This document shows, piece by piece, positions 48,570 through 58,800 of a stretch of 64,000 nt of DNA. Made by a program: the position numbers and the translations under genes. This DNA comes from DAOUBP01 sp964474695. Its GTDB lineage: Bacteria > Chloroflexota > Anaerolineae > CG2-30-64-16. The DNA lies in contig CAYYTK010000009.1 of assembly GCA_964474695.1 (NCBI GenBank), positions 1 to 64,000 of the forward strand, in the 5' to 3' direction. The notes under the pieces were generated by a model, which searched no databases, was not told the origin of the DNA, and was given only the letters and a program-made list of their open reading frames with translations. Position 1 is the first letter of the stretch; every line of letters begins with the position of its first letter.

Positions 48570-49331
48570 GTGTACCGAACTGACATGTACGAAGGGATGC
48601 TGGCCGAAACGGTCATGCTGCACGGCGCACGGGAGGAGATGATCAATGCCTATTTCGCCCGCCCCCTGGGACCAGGGCCTTTCCCCGGCATGGTCTTGAT
48701 CCATCACCTGCCCGGATGGGACGAGTGGTACCGCGAGGCGGCGCGAAAATTCGCGCATCACGGCTATGCGACCCTTTCGCCCAACCTCTACTATCGCGAA
48801 GGGCATGGTGCGCCCGAGGATGTGGCGGCCAAGGTGCGCGGGGCCGGCGGCGTGCCCGACGATCAGGTGCTGGGCGACGTGGCAGGCGCACTGGCGTATC
48901 TGGTCGGCTTGCCCCTCTGCAGCGGCAAGGTGGGCGTCTTCGGCACCTGTTCGGGCGGGCGCCACGCGTACCTGGCCGCGTGCCGCATCCCGGGCTTCGC
49001 GGCTGCAATCGACTGCTGGGGCGGCCGCGTGGTGATGGCGCAAGAGGAGCTTACGCCCAAACAGCCGGTCGCGCCGCTGGACTATACGGCGGACCTGGCC
49101 TGCCCGCTCCTGGGGTTATTTGGTGAGGAGGATCACAGCCCGACGCCGGAACAAGTGGCTCGACTCGAAGAAGAGCTGCGCAAGTACAACAAGATCTATG
49201 AGTTCCACATGTATCCGGGAGCGGGCCACGGCTTCCTCTATTACGATCGACCGAACTACCGCCAGGCGCAGGCCGTGGACGCCTGGCAGAAGGTGTTTGC
49301 GTTCCTGGGAAAGCACCTGCACACCGCGTAG
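48570..49331 (+). CDS. Dienelactone hydrolase family protein
   Basis: 253 residues from GTG 48570, with AAGGAGGCGG upstream. Alpha/beta hydrolase: VLIHHLPGWDEWYREAARKF, nucleophile elbow FGTCSGGRH with Cys as in dienelactone hydrolase, acid DHSPTPE region, and catalytic His in YPGAGHGFLY. Hydrolyses lactones or esters. Divergent from the ArsR operon, sharing a 155-nt control region, so it may be co-regulated. Its stop lies at the edge of the palindromic element at 49328. Confidence 0.87.
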   Translation: MYRTDMYEGMLAETVMLHGAREEMINAYFARPLGPGPFPGMVLIHHLPGWDEWYREAARKFAHHGYATLSPNLYYREGHGAPEDVAAKVRGAGGVPDDQVLGDVAGALAYLVGLPLCSGKVGVFGTCSGGRHAYLAACRIPGFAAAIDCWGGRVVMAQEELTPKQPVAPLDYTADLACPLLGLFGEEDHSPTPEQVARLEEELRKYNKIYEFHMYPGAGHGFLYYDRPNYRQAQAVDAWQKVFAFLGKHLHTA

Positions 49332-49431
49332 GGGCGAGGCATTCCCAGCAGACCTGCCGTGATGGTGCGCAGTGCGTCGTATGAGATCTCTGCCGTTGTG
49401 GGAAGTCTGGGAAGGAATGCCTCGCCCCTAC
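49328..49431. mobile_element. MITE-like element with GTAGGGGCGAGGCATTCC terminal inverted repeats
   Basis: About 104 nt bounded by GTAGGGGCGAGGCATTCC and its reverse complement. The interior is non-coding. It begins inside the stop codon of the hydrolase gene. Ends are related to the 28-nt palindrome at 36074. No transposase is present. Confidence 0.7.
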
Positions 49432-49454
49432 CTGTTGATATGAGGAGACAACCC

Positions 49455-49733
49455 ATGTGTACGATGATCAGCCAGCAGGCGTCGATCAGCGGCAGCGGCA
49501 AGGGAGCGAGTGGCTGGTTCCAGGTGCGACAGGCCAGCGTGTCCTACGACCACCCATTCGACGCACCGCTGGAATACGCCCTGAACATCGACTTCGTGAA
49601 CGATGCATTGGGGCCGGGCGCCCGGGTGGCGGTGGAGATCGACGCGGCCTCGGCGCGCGCATTGGTTGCGACGATCCAGGCCGTGCTGGCGCGCGCCGAA
49701 CGGGGTGGGTATCTGGAGCCAGACCTCAAGTAA
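49455..49733 (+). CDS. DUF6295-like small protein
   Basis: 92 residues from ATG 49455 (GGAG 7 nt upstream). Features QASISGSGKGASGWFQVRQA, SYDHPFDAPLEYALNIDF and VNDALGPGARVAVEID match the DUF6295 family as I recall it. Soluble, alpha/beta, function unknown. Stands alone behind the MITE-like element; the region at 49734-49768 separates it from the convergent peptidase gene. Confidence 0.75.
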   Translation: MCTMISQQASISGSGKGASGWFQVRQASVSYDHPFDAPLEYALNIDFVNDALGPGARVAVEIDAASARALVATIQAVLARAERGGYLEPDLK

Positions 49734-49768
49734 CACCATCCGCTGGATTGTGTGATGCACCGCGTCTG

Positions 49769-50938
49769 CTAACTACAGAACGCCTGCGCCACCGCCGTGT
49801 AGACGTCGGCGCACTGCTGCACGGAGTCAAGGTCGATCCACTCGACGACGCCGTGCGCGCCTGCACCGAGCGGTCCCAAGATAACGGCGGGCACGCCGGC
49901 CGCGGCAATCAGCGCCGCGTCACACCAATACGAGACCCCGCCAACCACTGCCGGACGGCCGGTGGCCTGGGCCAGATGCTGCCGACACAACTGCACAAAG
50001 GGATGATCTTGCCCGACCTCGAAGGCATCCCTCGCCAGCCCCCGGGTCAGTTGCGCCCGGAATGCGCTGTCGCTGCCCGCGCATCGATCGAGGACGGCCT
50101 GCAGTTGCGCCTCGGCCAGCGCCGGCGACTCACCCGGGATGGTGCGCCGCTCGAGCTGCAGCCTGCAATATGCCGGATAGGATGACAGCTCCTGCCCGCC
50201 CTGAATCAGGGAGGCATGGACAGAACCGCTGCCGAGGTGGGGGTGCGTTGGCGAGGCGCGCAATGCGAGGTCATGCTGCTCAAGCTCCGCCAGCACCTTC
50301 CCCATTTTGACGATGGCGTCCACACCCAGGTGCGGCCGCGACCCGTGTGCGGCGACGCCGTAGGTCTCGACATCAAACCACACGAAACCCTTGTGGGCGA
50401 CGGCCAGCTCCAGCTCGGTCGGCTCGGTCACGATCGCGGCATCGACCGGCCAGCGCGGCAGCTCGCGAAGCGCCGCCTGCGTGCCCAGGCTGGCCATCTC
50501 TTCGTCGGCGACTGCGGCCACGACCACATCCCCGCGCAGGCCGAGCGTCTTGGCTCGCTTGGCCGCGATCAGGCTGGCCGCCACACCGGCTTTCATGTCG
50601 TACACCCCGCGGCCGAACATCTTGTTCCCCTCGATGCGCGCGGCGAAGGGGTCAACCATGTCCGCCAGGCCCACGGTGTCGATGTGGCCGTTGAGCATGA
50701 GGCTCTTGCCGCCCCCTGAGCCGCGGGCAATGACGATAGCGTTCGCCCGGCCGGGTGCTATCTCCTGCACGATGGCCTCCAGCCCGGCGCGGTTGGCCCA
50801 CTCCGCAATGAACGCGGCGATTTCCGCCTCGCCCCTGGCGCCTGGGACCAGATCCGGGTTGACGGAATCGATCTTCACGAGGCTTGCAAGCAAATCGATC
50901 AGTTCGTTTTGGTTTCTCTCATCCGAAGTCGATGTCAT
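49769..50938 (-). CDS. M20 family metallopeptidase (ArgE/DapE-like)
   Basis: About 389 residues. Di-zinc site signatures: MLNGHIDTVG, GRGVYDMKAGVAA, VADEEMASLGT, VTEPTELELAVAHKG and the late GAGAHGVVEW. Cleaves an acyl group from an amino acid or a dipeptide bond. Start uncertain: ATG 50938 is used; ATG 50971 is open, and neither has a strong site. Single gene, convergent with the DUF6295 gene. Confidence 0.9.
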   Translation of the reverse strand: MTSTSDERNQNELIDLLASLVKIDSVNPDLVPGARGEAEIAAFIAEWANRAGLEAIVQEIAPGRANAIVIARGSGGGKSLMLNGHIDTVGLADMVDPFAARIEGNKMFGRGVYDMKAGVAASLIAAKRAKTLGLRGDVVVAAVADEEMASLGTQAALRELPRWPVDAAIVTEPTELELAVAHKGFVWFDVETYGVAAHGSRPHLGVDAIVKMGKVLAELEQHDLALRASPTHPHLGSGSVHASLIQGGQELSSYPAYCRLQLERRTIPGESPALAEAQLQAVLDRCAGSDSAFRAQLTRGLARDAFEVGQDHPFVQLCRQHLAQATGRPAVVGGVSYWCDAALIAAAGVPAVILGPLGAGAHGVVEWIDLDSVQQCADVYTAVAQAFCS

Positions 50939-51005
50939 AATCGTGTCACAACTCCACAGAGCGTTTGGCAATGGTACAGCCTGATCATTAGCTTAACACA
51001 AAATC

Positions 51006-51014
51006 TGCTATAAT
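51006..51014 (+). promoter_or_regulatory. Extended -10 promoter for the CAP-domain gene
   Basis: TGCTATAAT, the same box as at 23211, 75 nt before the ATG; no clear -35. Confidence 0.55.
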
Positions 51015-51088
51015 CATAGTCGCGGATGCCAGGACCGCTTCACGCCGGGATCGGTCTGGCAGGCGGAGAACAAGATCAGGAGAACACC

Positions 51089-51589
51089 ATGACCCCTACA
51101 AAGCCAACCACCACAAAACGCGCCACGCCGGCCAGGCCGCGCTCATCTGTCGTCAAACGCAAGCCGGCGGCCGCGGCGCAAAGCGGGAGTGGGGCCGCTG
51201 CGCCTTCCCAACAGGTGCTCCGGGCCGTGAACCGTTATCGCGACACGCAAGGAAAGGCGGATCTGGCGTGGGACGCGCGCCTGGCAAAATTCGCCCAGGC
51301 GCGCGCGCAGGACATGTTGGCGCGCGACTATTTCAGCCATCGGGATCCGGAGACCGGCAAGTCATACCTGGAACAACTGGGAAGCGCGCACGCCAACGGG
51401 GAGACGTTGTATCAACTGAGCGGCAATGTTGCGGCCAAGCTGCCGCAGCTCGGTGACCTGGCGCTGGCGGAGTGGCAGGACAGCCCGCCGCACGCCGCCA
51501 TTATCGCGGATGCGCGCATGACGCGGGGTGGCGTGGGGGTGGGGCTGGCCGACCGTCAGGTGATCGTGGTTTTGGTTGTTGAGCAATAG
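51089..51589 (+). CDS. CAP/SCP-domain protein without signal peptide
   Basis: 166 residues from ATG 51089 (AGGAG 7 nt upstream). A basic, Thr/Pro/Lys-rich N-terminus (about 1-40) is followed by a CAP domain: LRAVNRYRDTQGKADLAWD, AQDMLARDYFSHRDPETGKS, PPHAAIIADARMTRGGVGVG. Lacks a hydrophobic leader, which is odd for a CAP protein; it may be cytoplasmic or exported in another way. Compare the LysM-CAP protein at 4301. Confidence 0.82.
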   Translation: MTPTKPTTTKRATPARPRSSVVKRKPAAAAQSGSGAAAPSQQVLRAVNRYRDTQGKADLAWDARLAKFAQARAQDMLARDYFSHRDPETGKSYLEQLGSAHANGETLYQLSGNVAAKLPQLGDLALAEWQDSPPHAAIIADARMTRGGVGVGLADRQVIVVLVVEQ

Positions 51590-51607
51590 TGCGGGCGGCG
51601 GAGTGCA

Positions 51608-51788
51608 GTCGTCCTTCGACTTAGCTCAGGAGATGTGGCTCTGCCCGATGGCCGCTGCGCACCCTTCGACTGCGCACTGCGGTGCTCCGCTCAGGGTGCT
51701 CCGCTGCGTTACTGTGAGAATGACTTTGCAGGCGTCCTTCGACTGCGCCCGGCAGAGATGACCGCCGGGCTCCGCTCAGGACGCTTAC
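51608..51788. repeat. Cluster of CTTCGACTGCGC...GCTCAGG repeats
   Basis: Three copies between convergent genes: 51611-51633 (diverged), 51661-51697 and 51733-51783. Each opens CCTTCGACT and closes GCTCAGG. The same family is found inside fdrA (11041) and, reversed, inside proS (24845). Confidence 0.75.
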
Positions 51789-51789
51789 C

Positions 51790-52545
51790 TTACCTTGTCC
51801 TCTTCGGATTCCCGGAACGCCGCAGCGCCCAGCCGGCCGCCATCAGAGCAGCAGATAGGCCTGCCAGGGGCAGAGCCAACGCCGCGGCTCCCGTCTCCGG
51901 CAAGATGGTGGGTTCCTCAGAATCCAGATGCGAAACCAGGGCCTGGGCATCTTGCCCGCCGGCCGGCGGAAAGACCGTGCCCTCGGCAAACAGGAAAGTG
52001 ACGGTCTCCTGGGTTGGGTTCGACACCACCAGATCGGCCTTGCCGAAGAAAGGCGCGTACCGCGTCACTTCAGAAGGCAGCGTGTCGGTCACCGGCCCAA
52101 AGCTGTTGATGGCATAGGCAACCTTGCCGGCCGCGACTGCCTGATCCAACGTGAGCACGCCCGCGGGGAGCGGCGCGACCGTGACTTGGGCCGACTCATT
52201 GTAAATCTCCTCGGCCAGCGCATAGCCCTGCGACGCGTAATCGTTGAATCGCCCGGTGCGCACGCGCCAGATCGCCAATTCAGTCTGGTAAATATCGGAG
52301 ACAACGCTGCCCTTGTTGATTGCCGTCTGCAACACGGCGATCACCCCATCCTGGGCGCGCGCCGTCGGTGCGTCCAGCGCGGCCGGGAACGGCTTACCGT
52401 AATCGAGGCACCACAGGCGCAGCGGGAGCGTAGCTTGCTGACCCGGCCTCAAGGTCACAGTAAGGTCCTCGGCGTGGGCCGCTGGGATCGACATCAAGAA
52501 AATCAAGGCCAGCAAACAAATCGTTAGGAAAACGCGGATTCTCAT
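51790..52545 (-). CDS. LPETG-anchored surface protein
   Basis: 251 residues. Signal peptide (about 1-25), a soluble domain of about 185 residues rich in Val/Ala/Asp, then a sorting signal: LPETG, a hydrophobic helix (AAALALPLAGLSAALMAAGW) and a basic tail RRSGNPKRTR. It should be cut by a sortase and attached to the cell wall. No sortase is in the window. The domain (YASQGYALAEEIYNESAQV; VVSNPTQETVTFLF) is not recognised. AGGAGACC precedes the ATG. Confidence 0.82.
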   Translation of the reverse strand: MRIRVFLTICLLALIFLMSIPAAHAEDLTVTLRPGQQATLPLRLWCLDYGKPFPAALDAPTARAQDGVIAVLQTAINKGSVVSDIYQTELAIWRVRTGRFNDYASQGYALAEEIYNESAQVTVAPLPAGVLTLDQAVAAGKVAYAINSFGPVTDTLPSEVTRYAPFFGKADLVVSNPTQETVTFLFAEGTVFPPAGGQDAQALVSHLDSEEPTILPETGAAALALPLAGLSAALMAAGWALRRSGNPKRTR

Positions 52546-52845
52546 GAGATCAGGTCTCCTCGGGTCAAAGATAGACGAGCCGCGATTACAGAAACTGTCG
52601 GGCTGTGACTCATCAATATAGACATCATGCTAATCGGACAAGATTACATTCCTACTTACGGTCGTGAGCGCGGCGACCGGCTGGATTCAGAAATCGCACC
52701 GGTCCAACGCGACTTCTGAGCGCTTCAAACGTCCTAATTCTATAAGATCACAAAAATGCTGGTCCGTCTATTTGGCTGCCCGACGTTATTACGGCGCCAT
52801 GCGACGCGATAGCGCAGGCCATCGGCGCAGCAGAGGAGGTCTCTG
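52546..52845. other. Non-coding gap between divergent surface-protein genes
   Basis: 300 nt with lower GC in the middle (CATCAATATAGACATCATGC; AATTCTATAAGATC). It must hold two divergent promoters, but no box pair has good spacing in both elements, and no RNA gene or repeat is evident. Confidence 0.5.
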
Positions 52846-55800
52846 ATGAAATTGCGCACTCTTCTCTTGCTCGGCGCTTTACTGGCGCTTGCTCTGGCGG
52901 CCGCAGTTGCCAACGCTGAGCCCGCCTCGCCGTTCACCTCACCCTGGCTGGCGCTCGCGCCGCCAGACAGCAATCCCATCGACGCGATGGCGGCCTCTCC
53001 GGCCTTCGCGGCCGATCGGACGCTGTTCACCGCGACGGCCGGCGGTGTCTATAGCAGCCCTAACGCAGGTCGGAGTTGGGCTGCGTTAAGCCCCGGGCCC
53101 ACCGGCGTCATCAGCGGCACGACGAAAATCGTGCCCTCCGCGGCCTATGCCACCGACCAGACCCTCTTCTTATTGACCACGACCACGGAGCCACCGGGCC
53201 GTCGCGTGCTACGCTCCACAGATGACGGCGCCTCATGGCAAGCGATCTGGGAGGGCAGCGGGGCCCAGGATCTGGTCGTATCGCCCGCCTTCGCCAGCGA
53301 TGGGACGTTATTCCTGGCAGGCGCCGAATTCGGCCAGCCGCAGGTGTATCGTTCGACCGATCGCGGGGATACCTGGCTGCCCACCGGCGGTCAACCCGGC
53401 GACCTCGATGCCTATCGGCTGGCCATCTCGCCCAACTACGCGGTCGACCACACCCTGTTCGTGGCCGGCTACGGCCCGCTGCAGCGCTCGATCGATGGCG
53501 GCACCACCTGGCAGCGGCTGGGTGCGGCAGGCCCGAACTACAGCCTGGCCATCTCGCCGAACTTCGCCGCGAACGGCACCATCTGGGCCATGTACCGGGA
53601 GATCGAAGGCTCGGCCACGCAGCCTGAGGCCGGGATCATTCGCTCCACCAACCGCGGCGCGGCCTGGAGTAACGTCACGGCCGGTCTGTACGGCAACTAC
53701 AACATGAATTACCGCAGCCTGACGTCCGACCCGGCCGGCGAAGCGGTGTACCTGGCGCTTACCGGGCCTGAGTGGGACGCACGCTTCCCGCCGCGCGTCT
53801 ATCGCTCCGACACCGGTGGGCTGCGTTGGGCGCCCCAGCCGCTGCTTCCGGCCGGCGTCGTCCCCCAGCAGGTGTTGGCGCTCGGCCCGCTGCCTGACCT
53901 GTTCGTACTGGCCGAGGGCGTGGCCTATCGCTATGATTCGACCTGCTACGAGGCGGTGGCGGACGGTGACTTCGAAACCGACCCTGACCTCCTGGGCTAC
54001 ACCGGCATCGCTCGCGCCTGGACCTTCCCTGACACACCACTGCCGGCCGGCTATGCCGAAGATATCCGCCACAGCGGCCACACCGCTGTGCGCACCGGCA
54101 CCGGGCCGGAAGGCCCCAACGTCTACAGCTACTCCAGCGTGGATCAGGAAATCGGCATCCCGACCAGCGCCATCTCAGCCACGCTCACCTTCTGGCGCTA
54201 TCCAACGCTGGGCGACGCGGCAGGCGTAGGCAATCATGCGGTGGATAGGGCGACTGTGCTGGCGGCTGCGCCGGATGTCAACGACTACCAGTATCTGCTG
54301 GCTGTCTTTGCCGACAACAGCTATGCCGTGCTGCGCACCTGGCGCGACAACAGCCAGGCATGGACGTTCACCACGGTCGATTTGAGCGCCTACGCGGGCC
54401 GCAGCTTCAAACTACACTTCGGCACCTTCAACAACGGCAGCGGCGGACGCAGCAGCATGGTCATCGATGAGGTGGCTCTGCAGATATGCCTGCCGGCCCC
54501 GCAGCAAGAGTCGATGCTCTATCTGCCCCTCATCTTGCGCAGCCCGGCAGTCCTCACGCCAACGCCTACCAGCACCGCGACAGCAACGTCAACCCCAACG
54601 GCTACGCCAACGCGCACCGGCACCGCCACGCCGACATGGACCCAAACCGCCACATCGACGCCAACACCGACCAGCACCGCTACCCGCACGCCCACCCGCA
54701 CCTTGACACCCACGCCGACGCCCACCCAGGGCTTCCCGGCCGTTGTCCGCGAGTTGATCGTGGCGCCGGGCGAGCCGGGACCGCTGTATACCCTGACGAA
54801 CAGCGAGCTGCTGCTGATCAGCTACGATCGCGGGGAGACCTGGCAGGAAGCGCCGCAAGGGGTGCCGATAGCCGTGGGACGAGGCGGCCTGGGCATGGAC
54901 TATGCTAACCCAAGCACACTGTACCTGGGCACGGCGGCCGGCCTGTTCCGCACCAACGCCAGCGGGCAGTGGCAGTTCCTGCACACCGTGCGCACGCACG
55001 CGCTGTCCGTGGAGTATGGCCGGCCCACCACGCTGTGGGCCGAGCCCAACTGGGGCCATGATTTCGGCAGCGGCGTGATGGTGATCAAGAGCGATGACGG
55101 CGGCCAGATCTGGCGCTCGGCCAGCGGCGACCTGAGCGGATGGTCCGCAGCCAATCCCATCATCATCGATCCGGACGACGCCAACACCCTGTATGTCACC
55201 ACCGCCACCAAGTACGGCAGCGGCATGTTGTATCGAGGCACCAACTCCGGCAACTGGCGCCGGTTGCCAGGGCCGACCTCCGAGTGGTACGTGAACACCG
55301 GATTAGCGTTTGACAACACCGCCAACGCCCTTTACATGGGCAGCCGCTACTCCGGCCAGTTATGGCGCAGCCTCAACGCCAACGCGCCTGCGCCCGAAGA
55401 TGTGCAGTGGCAACTGATGCATGACTTCGGCGCGAACATGTCCGTGGTGCCGCTGGCTGTGGGTTGGGGGCCGCAAGGCGCGGCGCTTTACGTCAATCTG
55501 ACCGATACCAGCAGTTGGAGCACGCAACTGCTGCGCAGCGATGACGGCGGCAATACGTGGCAGACGTTGACTCTACCGCCCGGGCCGCCACCGCAGCCCA
55601 GCAACCAGTACCAACTGATCGTCAACGGCTATCCGGCCACGCGGCTGATCGCCGACTATCGCACACAGGACCGCTATGCCACCAGCTTCGCAGGCTTGCA
55701 CCGGCGCATCGGCTACGGCGACTGGGTGCTGGTCAACAACGCCGCGCCGCGGCCGAAGTTCGTCTACAGCCCCGCCAATTCAGCCGTGATCTGGGCCGGA

Positions 55801-58800
55801 CTCGTCCCGCGCTGCCTGGCCGGCGGGCCGGATGAGCCGATGTACAAGAGCGAGGACGGCGGTCGCACCTGGCACGAGCTGCCCAACGGGCTGAATATCC
55901 AGCCGGTGGTGGCGCATCCCACGAACCCGCTGAAGGTCTACGGCTTCGGATGCGACGGCGTGTATCTCACCTCCGACGGCGGCGCCACCTGGCAGCACCA
56001 GGACTCCGACCTATGGCGCAGCTACTTCGTCTCCGACGTCGCGGCGGTGGATCCAGGCTGGACCACGGTCTACGCCAGCGGCGTCAGCGAGGGAGGCGGG
56101 GGCATGCTGGCCCGCAGCACCGACGGCAGCCAAACCTGGCAGCAGGTGACGCCGTTGTACGAAGATATCTGGTGGATCACCGACGTGTGGGTGGATCCGA
56201 CCAACCCCAGCCGCGTCTACTTCGTGGAGCCGAAAGGGGTGTGGCGCAGCCTGGACGGCGGTGATTCATGGCAGCGCTTCACGGCCGGATTGGAGGATGT
56301 GCTCTACCAGGACGGCCGCGAGGACTACGGCTTACTTGAGATCGTCAGCCGCCTGGACGATCCGAGCCGGCTCTACGTCGGCACGGCGGCCGGGCTGTAC
56401 GAGGGCTTCAACTACGGCGAAACATGGCAGAAGGTCGGCGGCTACACCTGGGACGACCAACCGGTGGACGGGCTGCTGGCCGATGACGGCTACGGCGTTT
56501 GGCTGAACAGCCCTGACGGCGCCTTCTACCTCTACCGCGGCAACATCACACCCGTGCCGACCGCCACAGCCACGCCCACGGCCACGCCGACCGTCAATTG
56601 CGCGGAAGGGCTGGGCAACGGCGGATTCGAGACGAGTGCAGCCTGGATCATCCGCTCCAACCCGGTGCTGGCCGCTTACGTGACCACGCCGGTGCACGGC
56701 GGCAGCCGCAGTATGCGCACCGGCATCGCCCTGGGCGGCGCCAACGTGGAAAGCTACTCGCCCATCGAGCAGGCGATCACGATTCCGGCAGGATCTGCTT
56801 CGGCGACCCTGACCTTCTGGCGTTACAACGTCTGGGGAGATGGGAGCACGTACGCTTCAGCCCTGGCGCCGGAAACCAACACACTGCCCAAAACACTGGA
56901 GGAATTACTTGCTGCGAGTCCAAACGCACTCGCCGACTACTTTTACGTCCTCGCGCTTAGGCCGGACAATTCGATTGTCTGGCTGCTGACGGAGCGCACC
57001 GATAATCCGTCCTGGCGTCGGGCCTCGCTCGACCTGACCAGCCTGGCCGGTATTCCGATCCGCCTGCAATTCGGCACCTACAACAACGGCAGCGGCGGCA
57101 TCAGCCGCACATTCGTGGATGATGTGTCGCTGGTCTATTGCTCGTCCGCGGCAACGCCCACGCGGACGGCGACCCCTACGGCCACGGGGGTAGGGGCAAG
57201 CCCTACCCCTACAGCGACGCGCACAGCTACCCCTACAGCCACACGCACGGTCACTTCCACAGCAACGCGCACGGTCACCCCGACGGTGACGCAGATAGCC
57301 ACCGCGACGGCAACGGGAACGCCGTCAGTGATTCCAACGGCTCCGCCCGTCTTCGTGTCCACACCCTATTGGAGCGGACAGTTGAACCTGCCGGCCGGCA
57401 GCCGGCCGCACGGTGTTGCGGTGAGTGCGACGGGCCAGCGCGTCTATGTAGCATTCCATGGCATAGACCACGCCGGCCGCACGTTGGGGGTCGTCAACGA
57501 GTACCTGAGCCTGCAAGCGCAAATCGACTTGGGGCCGGCCGCCCAGGGACCTAACGGCGTGGCGATAATTCCCTCCAACGGCCATATGGTCGTGGCCAAC
57601 CGGCAGACAGCCAACGCTTCGGTGGTGGATCCCGTGGCCGGAACGGCCCTCCAGAATATCGCGGCCAATACCAATCCCGATGGCGTTATCGTCCACGGCG
57701 GCTACGGCTACATCGCCAACTACGGCAACGATACGGTGACGGTCTTCGATCCGCTGACGTTGGAGGTAGTTCGCACCCTGTACGGGGTCGGCCACGAACC
57801 GGCCATGTTCGCGGCGGATGCAAGCTCAGGCGACGTCTACCTATCGGCGCACGGCTCGAACCAGGTGTACGTGCTGCGCGACGGGCAAGTGGCCTCACAC
57901 TGGGATAACATCCCGGAGCCTTATGGCCTGTCGTACGATGAAGCGAGCCGGCGGCTGTACATCGCTAACCGAGGCACGTCACACACGGTCACCGTGCTCG
58001 ACGTATACTACGATGCGATCGTTGGCGCCATCCTGCTTTACAAAGAGCCATTTGTGCTCTTCGCCAATCCTGAGAGCGGCCACCTGTTCATCGCTTGCGG
58101 CGACCGGGTCGAGGTCTACGACACCATGGACTGGCATCAGATCACCAGCATCCCCGTGCCGGAGGGTGCGGAAGAGGGCATCGCCTTCGACCCGCGGCTG
58201 GGCAAGGTGTTCGTGACCAGCCGGGACAGCGATGCGCTGACCGTGATCCAGGACCAGGGGCCGGCCCAGGTGCTGTTCACCAGCGACCGGGACGGCAACG
58301 GCGAGATCTATCGCATGCTGCCGGATGGCAGCAACCAGACCCGCCTCACCTTCACGGCCGACGCCGCCGAAACCACCGCGGTTGGCTCACCCTCTGGCCG
58401 ATGGATCGCCTACGAGCGCACCGAGCTCAGCTCCGGCGCCGGCGGCTACAACCAGATCTGGCTGATGAGCCGCGATGGCCGCGGGGCGACCATGCTGACC
58501 GATGGTCCCTTCAACAACCAGCACCCTACCTGGTCGGGCGACAGCAGCAAGATCGCCTTCGCGTCCGACCGCGACGGCGACTGGGAGATTTATGTGATGG
58601 ACCTGGCCACGCGCGGCCTGACAAAACTGACCGACAACGCCTGGTTCGACATCCTGCCTGATTGGGAGAAGAGCGCCGGGCGGATCGCCTTCGTGTCGAA
58701 CCGCAACGCGCCGAACAGCGAAATCTTCATAATGGCCGCGGATGGCTCCGATGTGCGCCCGCTCACAACCAACATCAATGGCGACACCACGCCGAGTTGG

